Shown: piece after piece, positions 60,901-64,000 of the stretch
Numbering within the stretch: position 1 is the first letter of the stretch
How the letters are laid out: the number at the start of each line of letters is the position of its first letter
Assembly: GCA_019843655.1 (NCBI GenBank)
Contig: JACDQD010000102.1
Span: forward strand, 6,581,501-6,645,500
Length of the DNA stretch: 64,000 bases
Direction of reading: 5' to 3'
Source: Lethocerus indicus
Taxonomy: Eukaryota > Arthropoda > Insecta > Hemiptera > Belostomatidae
Position numbers and translations under genes: made by a program
The notes under the pieces: model-generated
Seen by the model: only the letters and a program-made list of their open reading frames with translations
Told to the model about the DNA's origin: nothing
Databases searched by the model: none

Positions 60901-61821
60901 TGAGGAATAGTCCGAAAATGCTTTGACAACAATATCAGTGATGTCAGTGTCTTCATTAACATATTCAGTTAATTGCTTGTACTTCCCAGAAATGTCATTG
61001 ATTTTCATAAGATCTTCTAACCACTCTTCATCCTCTTCTTCAGTTTTACTGTCACTTGTCCTTGAAACAACTTTTTTCCGTGTTCCTTTCCAAACTTTCT
61101 AGAAATTATTGAATTAATTAAGTCACTAATAAAATTAAAGTATAATTGATAATATATTTACATGTGAAATATAGAGCATATACTATACTCATAAACTGTG
61201 TTATTACCAAATTTTTCAACTTTTTTAATTATGAAATGAGTAATTGCGACACACCTGCAATTTTTTTGCCCTCCTTGCTGCACCAGATGTCTTGATATTA
61301 CAAGAATCCAATCCCAGTACTTTCAAATTATATTCTAAGGAAAGTAGGGAACTCAAATATCCTTTGCCACCACCAATATCAACTACAAACGGTGAACTTG
61401 TCACTGAAGCCAAATTGGCCACCAAATAGCTCATCACTTCAACTTCATGAGTTTTTTTATAAGACATGAACTGTTCAAACTTCAATCCATTATAAGTGCT
61501 ACATCCCCAAATCATCATTTTCTTTCTTAAATCGGTCATACTGAGTGTAATTCCATCATTAGCACCAACTGACATATGATTAGCCTCAGCAAGAAATCTG
61601 CAGGTATTTTTAAAATGGCCAGGGAGATGGCTACCAGATTTCCAAAATACATCAAAAATATCACTTGTGTCTTTTCCTTCTAATTCACGTTTAATTGAAT
61701 CAGGGAAATAAGTATCCCAAAGCCTACAAGTAATAAAATTTACCATGTGAACATTAGCAAGAGGTAAAATAGGGATGGCATAGTTTATTACTTCCTCCAA
61801 CCTGCGCTGGACTGCCTCCAT
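57981..61821 (-). CDS. Mettl25: METTL25-family methyltransferase-like protein
   Basis: Member of the METTL25/RRNAD1 family of putative SAM-dependent methyltransferases; the substrate is not established to my knowledge. Five exons: 61255-61821, 60628-61098, 59869-60036, 59254-59400, 57981-58085. All are in phase, giving 485 residues. Visible motifs are FMSYKKTHEVEVM (about 118-130), the SAM-binding glycine motif VVDIGGGKGYLSSLL (146-160), GLHTCGSL (262-269), NVGCCYHL (289-296) and GFPLSNYL (312-319). Near the end come LLDRLLFLKEQ and FDPVVSPRCYGLVAF. FDPV-SPRCY and KGYLSS favour METTL25 over METTL25B/RRNAD1. It is shorter than the human protein (603), mainly lacking the disordered linker after the SAM motif. 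Its ATG (context GCCATGG) lies 6 bases after the LTO1 stop, so it probably shares the LTO1 transcript. The intron between exons 2 and 3 holds a partial copy of exon 1. Confidence 0.93.
58228..58300 (+). mobile_element. tRNA-derived SINE head
   Basis: Lies in METTL25 intron 4. The A-box-like ATGGTGGTGCAGTGGCTAA and a B-box-like TGTTCAATTCT (58284-58294) mark the head, followed by a body of uncertain length. An opposite-facing head begins at about 58558. Confidence 0.55.
58488..58558 (-). mobile_element. tRNA-derived SINE head, opposite orientation
   Basis: On the minus strand TATGACGTGGTTAAGAGATT is A-box-like and TGTTTCAAGTCTG is B-box-like. It faces the copy at 58228-58300. Confidence 0.5.
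60479..60573 (-). pseudogene. partial copy of METTL25 exon 1 inside a METTL25 intron
   Basis: This intronic segment (intron 60037-60627) is nearly identical to exon 1 bases 61422-61511, in the same orientation. It corresponds to about residues 106-134 (GCSTYNGLKFEQFMSYKK and onward). One A is missing from the A-run in the Lys-Lys region, shifting the frame into a stop, and the distal end carries a small insertion. No splice sites flank it. It is a non-functional duplication, or an assembly artefact. Confidence 0.8.
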
Positions 61822-61827
61822 GGCTCA

Positions 61828-62268
61828 CTAAGAGATGTCAACTGACTCGGGTAAAGCCGCTTTTATTTTTAACAAGGAACAAGTTTTTTTAAAAACAGTT
61901 CGTATCGTATTTAATAAGGCTATAATGTCAGAATCAATATCATTATCCAAAGGAAATTCATTTACAAGCTGCTGAAGTTTATTCAGTTCAATACTCGCTT
62001 TGACAGAAAACGGCACGTTATGTTGAAATGTTTGTGACGCATTTAAAAATCCTTTATAAAATCCAATTTCAGCTCCAAACTCAGAACCCCTATGGTAGCC
62101 TAAATGGTAACCTTCCCTCACACCCACACTTCTTCCTCTTACGATGCCTTCTGCGTACGCTTCATCGCTAATTCTTTCTTCACACAATACTATTTCATTG
62201 AATGCATCATTAACGTCACAGTCTGAATTTAATTGTTGTGTCGAGTTATTCTTTGAAGGAGAGTGCAT
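61828..62268 (-). CDS. Lto1: LTO1 (ORAOV1) homologue, Yae1/LTO1 Fe-S adaptor subunit
   Basis: LTO1 pairs with YAE1 as an adaptor that brings the cytosolic Fe-S cluster machinery to the ABCE1/Rli1 ribosome-recycling ATPase. Single exon, 146 residues, close to the human length (137). The family hallmark, the deca-GX3 segment, is plain: nine glycines spaced exactly four residues apart, G41 to G73 (EGIVRGRSVGVREGYHLG and onward). Before it stands the family DAFNEIVLCEERI helix, and after it KLQQLVNEFP and FKKTCSLLKI. The family often ends with a Trp that is recognised by the Fe-S targeting complex; here the end is PESVDIS, so I do not see that signal. The start at 62268 is the first ATG, as the upstream in-frame codon is TTG. 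It ends in TAG TGA, 6 bases before the METTL25 ATG, and is divergent from PQBP1. Confidence 0.92.
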   Translation of the reverse strand: MHSPSKNNSTQQLNSDCDVNDAFNEIVLCEERISDEAYAEGIVRGRSVGVREGYHLGYHRGSEFGAEIGFYKGFLNASQTFQHNVPFSVKASIELNKLQQLVNEFPLDNDIDSDIIALLNTIRTVFKKTCSLLKIKAALPESVDIS

Positions 62269-62904
62269 AATAATAAAAAACAATCCAACTTTCGTTCTCT
62301 ACTATGTATGACCGGGAAAGTCAGCGTTAAGAATCGATTAATTATCGATTCCATAAAATTTCGTTTTACTAATGAAATTTGAAATAAATACTTATTTGGT
62401 AACGCAATCGAAGGTTTTAACAAATATAAAAATTCAATACAGAAATAGATTTAAACGGAGTGTTCCAAATAGTCATTTTATTTCTTTATACATAAAAATA
62501 AATATAACTAAGTTATTAACAAGTACTATATTTTTCATAATGATATATTGCGTCGGATGGTATTAGAATCATAAAATAAATGAAAAAGGTAAACTGGCAG
62601 GCATAAAAGGTATATAAAATCTAATAAATAATATTATCGATATTTTTTATTCCCTAATAACTGTAGATGTCAGTAGATGAATATACAGAACATATAATAA
62701 ATAAATATTTTATACTATAATAATACTTGGCAATTCTTATATAGAATATTTTCTTAAAGAAAACATTCGTAATTACTGAAACTTCGTGATTTCACACTGT
62801 TGTTGACATAGAATAATGTTCGAGGGAATTGTAACCTTCTTGTTTGTGCTTCTGCGTGTAATATATTAAAATCTGAGGATACGCAAGTATTTTTTTCATT
62901 TAAT
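62269..62904. promoter_or_regulatory. shared upstream region of LTO1 and PQBP1
   Basis: 636 bases between divergent start codons, the shortest such gap in the window; a bidirectional promoter is likely. It is AT-rich, with no clear TATA box or motif assigned and no ORF of interest. Confidence 0.5.
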
Positions 62905-63744
62905 ATGCCTCTACCGCCTGCTTTAGTAGCGAGACTTGCTAAGAGAGGTATTGTTGACGAAAACCTAGTGAAAACGAATAGTGAAAAAAAATCTAAGACA
63001 GAGACTGAAGAAGAAGTTATTGCCGAAAATTATGACAGCAATATTAGGAATTCGCGAACAGTCTTGGGGTTGAACAATAGCCAAAGTAACGAGGAAATTA
63101 CCTCTGTACAAGTAGAAAAACAATTCAAAGGTCATAGTGGTTGTCCTAACAAATGGAACATATATCATGAGTGTTCAGCATATTGTGTGAGACATTGGGG
63201 CAAAGGTGTAACTAAACCAGATGCTAAATATTTGAGAAAGCAAGGATGGTTATTAAGTAAATATCCACTATCAAACAATTGGAAAGAAGTTTATGATCCT
63301 GGGACTGGTCGACATTATTATTGGGAGATGACTAGTGATATGGTTTCTTGGCTACCTCCCGGTCACCCAAAAGCTGTTATCAGTGAATCCGCTGCCACAA
63401 TCAGAGAAGAGAGACATCTAGCTGCAACTGACATGTCAGATCACGACTCAGATAGTCAAGATGAAGAAGATGATGATACTATTGAACAGGGAACCAAGGA
63501 AGATAGTGAACCGAGGAAACAGAACGATTTAAGACCAAAATTGAGACCAAATGATTTAGACCCCATGGATCCAGCTTCCTATTCTGATGCACCTAGGGGT
63601 CGGTGGTCTGATGGGCTTGAGAAAGGAAATGAAGCAAAAACTGGTGCTGATGTAACTGCTGCTGGACCTTTGTATCAGATGCGACCTTATCCCAGTCCTG
63701 GAGCTGTATTAAGAGCCAACGCTGCCTCAAAATCCAGTCATTAA
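62905..63744 (+). CDS. Pqbp1: polyglutamine-binding protein 1 homologue
   Basis: Nuclear splicing cofactor that binds proline-rich splicing proteins through a WW domain and the U5 snRNP protein TXNL4A/DIM1 through its C-terminus. Single exon, 279 residues (human 265). It starts with the family motif MPLPPALVARLAKRGI, then an acidic stretch and a Cys/His-rich block CPNKWNIYHECSAYCVRHWG (80-99) that the human protein lacks. The WW domain is at about 122-152 (Trp126, YYW at 138-140, Trp149), followed by a short acidic linker in place of the human Arg/Asp repeats. The C-terminus is highly conserved: DPMDPASYSDAPRG, NEAKTGAD, AAGPL and YPSPGAVLRANA, the U5-15kD binding motif. A poly(A) signal lies at 63898-63903. 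Confidence 0.95.
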   Translation: MPLPPALVARLAKRGIVDENLVKTNSEKKSKTETEEEVIAENYDSNIRNSRTVLGLNNSQSNEEITSVQVEKQFKGHSGCPNKWNIYHECSAYCVRHWGKGVTKPDAKYLRKQGWLLSKYPLSNNWKEVYDPGTGRHYYWEMTSDMVSWLPPGHPKAVISESAATIREERHLAATDMSDHDSDSQDEEDDDTIEQGTKEDSEPRKQNDLRPKLRPNDLDPMDPASYSDAPRGRWSDGLEKGNEAKTGADVTAAGPLYQMRPYPSPGAVLRANAASKSSH

Positions 63745-64000
63745 TTTTGTTCTCTCAACTTTATTTGATTAATTTGTATTGTTTTGTACCAATTGGGAAT
63801 ATTTTCCACTGTAAAATGAACATATCATTACTCTGTTCATTCATACTTAAATGTTTCATCTTATTTTATTTTATTTAATTGTATATTTTAACCTAATAAT
63901 AAAAGGACCAATCAGGAAATATTTACTATTTCTTTCTATTATTAGATCAGTATAAAGAATGGAAGAACATTTCATTTCTATTACCTATAATTGGGTAAGT
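63745..64000 (+). other. PQBP1 3-prime UTR and flank
   Basis: AT-rich sequence with AATAAA at 63898-63903, about 155 bases after the stop codon. Nothing else was recognised before the window ends. Confidence 0.55.

Overview
This is animal nuclear DNA, most likely from an insect. It has ten intron-bearing or compact eukaryotic genes with GT-AG introns (one GC-AG), AAAATG-type start contexts, AATAAA signals and very AT-rich introns and intergenic DNA. The fusion-free REPTOR/CREBRF-type bZIP gene and tRNA-headed SINEs fit an insect; a hemipteroid is only a guess. Nothing bacterial, viral or CRISPR-like was seen.

Layout. Bases 1 to about 11.6 kb are compositionally different: clearly more GC-rich and CpG-bearing, without any recognisable gene, but with a (GA)n tract, a GC island with a G-quadruplex pattern, pyrimidine tracts, a tRNA-like repeat, a strong RFX X-box/CRE cluster (6886-6960) and three short ATG-plus-splice-donor candidates on the + strand. 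It reads like the regulatory or 5-prime territory of a gene lying outside the window. From about 12 kb on the DNA is AT-rich and gene-bearing: TAPT1 (-, 12.2-17.8 kb), spermine-oxidase-like SMOX (+, 18.75-23.5 kb), a 6.4-kb gene-free stretch, REPTOR/CREBRF (-, 30.0-35.1 kb), LETM1 (+, 38.0-45.0 kb), the 35-residue OST4 (-, 46.8 kb), RPIA (+, 47.9-51.05 kb), ornithine aminotransferase OAT (-, 51.8-55.0 kb), METTL25 (-, 58.0-61.8 kb), LTO1 (-, 61.8-62.3 kb) and PQBP1 (+, 62.9-63.7 kb).

Gene relations. Four gene pairs are divergent (TAPT1/SMOX, REPTOR/LETM1, OST4/RPIA, LTO1/PQBP1), so much of the window is built from head-to-head units around shared upstream regions. RPIA and OAT are convergent. 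The functions are mainly housekeeping (mitochondrial ion exchange, N-glycosylation, pentose phosphate pathway, ornithine/proline and polyamine metabolism, Fe-S/ribosome assembly, splicing) plus one nutrient-response transcription factor. SMOX and OAT both touch the ornithine/polyamine axis, but nothing shows coregulation.

Most interesting points: LTO1 and METTL25 lie in the same strand and frame with only 6 nt between stop and start (TAG TGA GCC ATG), suggesting a dicistronic mRNA; a frameshifted copy of about 90 bp of METTL25 exon 1 sits inside one of its own introns; the SMOX leader carries two 7-codon uORFs, one overlapping the main start; OAT has Phe at the position of the substrate-specificity Tyr85 of human OAT and uses one GC-AG intron; and about six tRNA-derived SINE copies lie in introns. 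No clearly new multi-gene system is visible.
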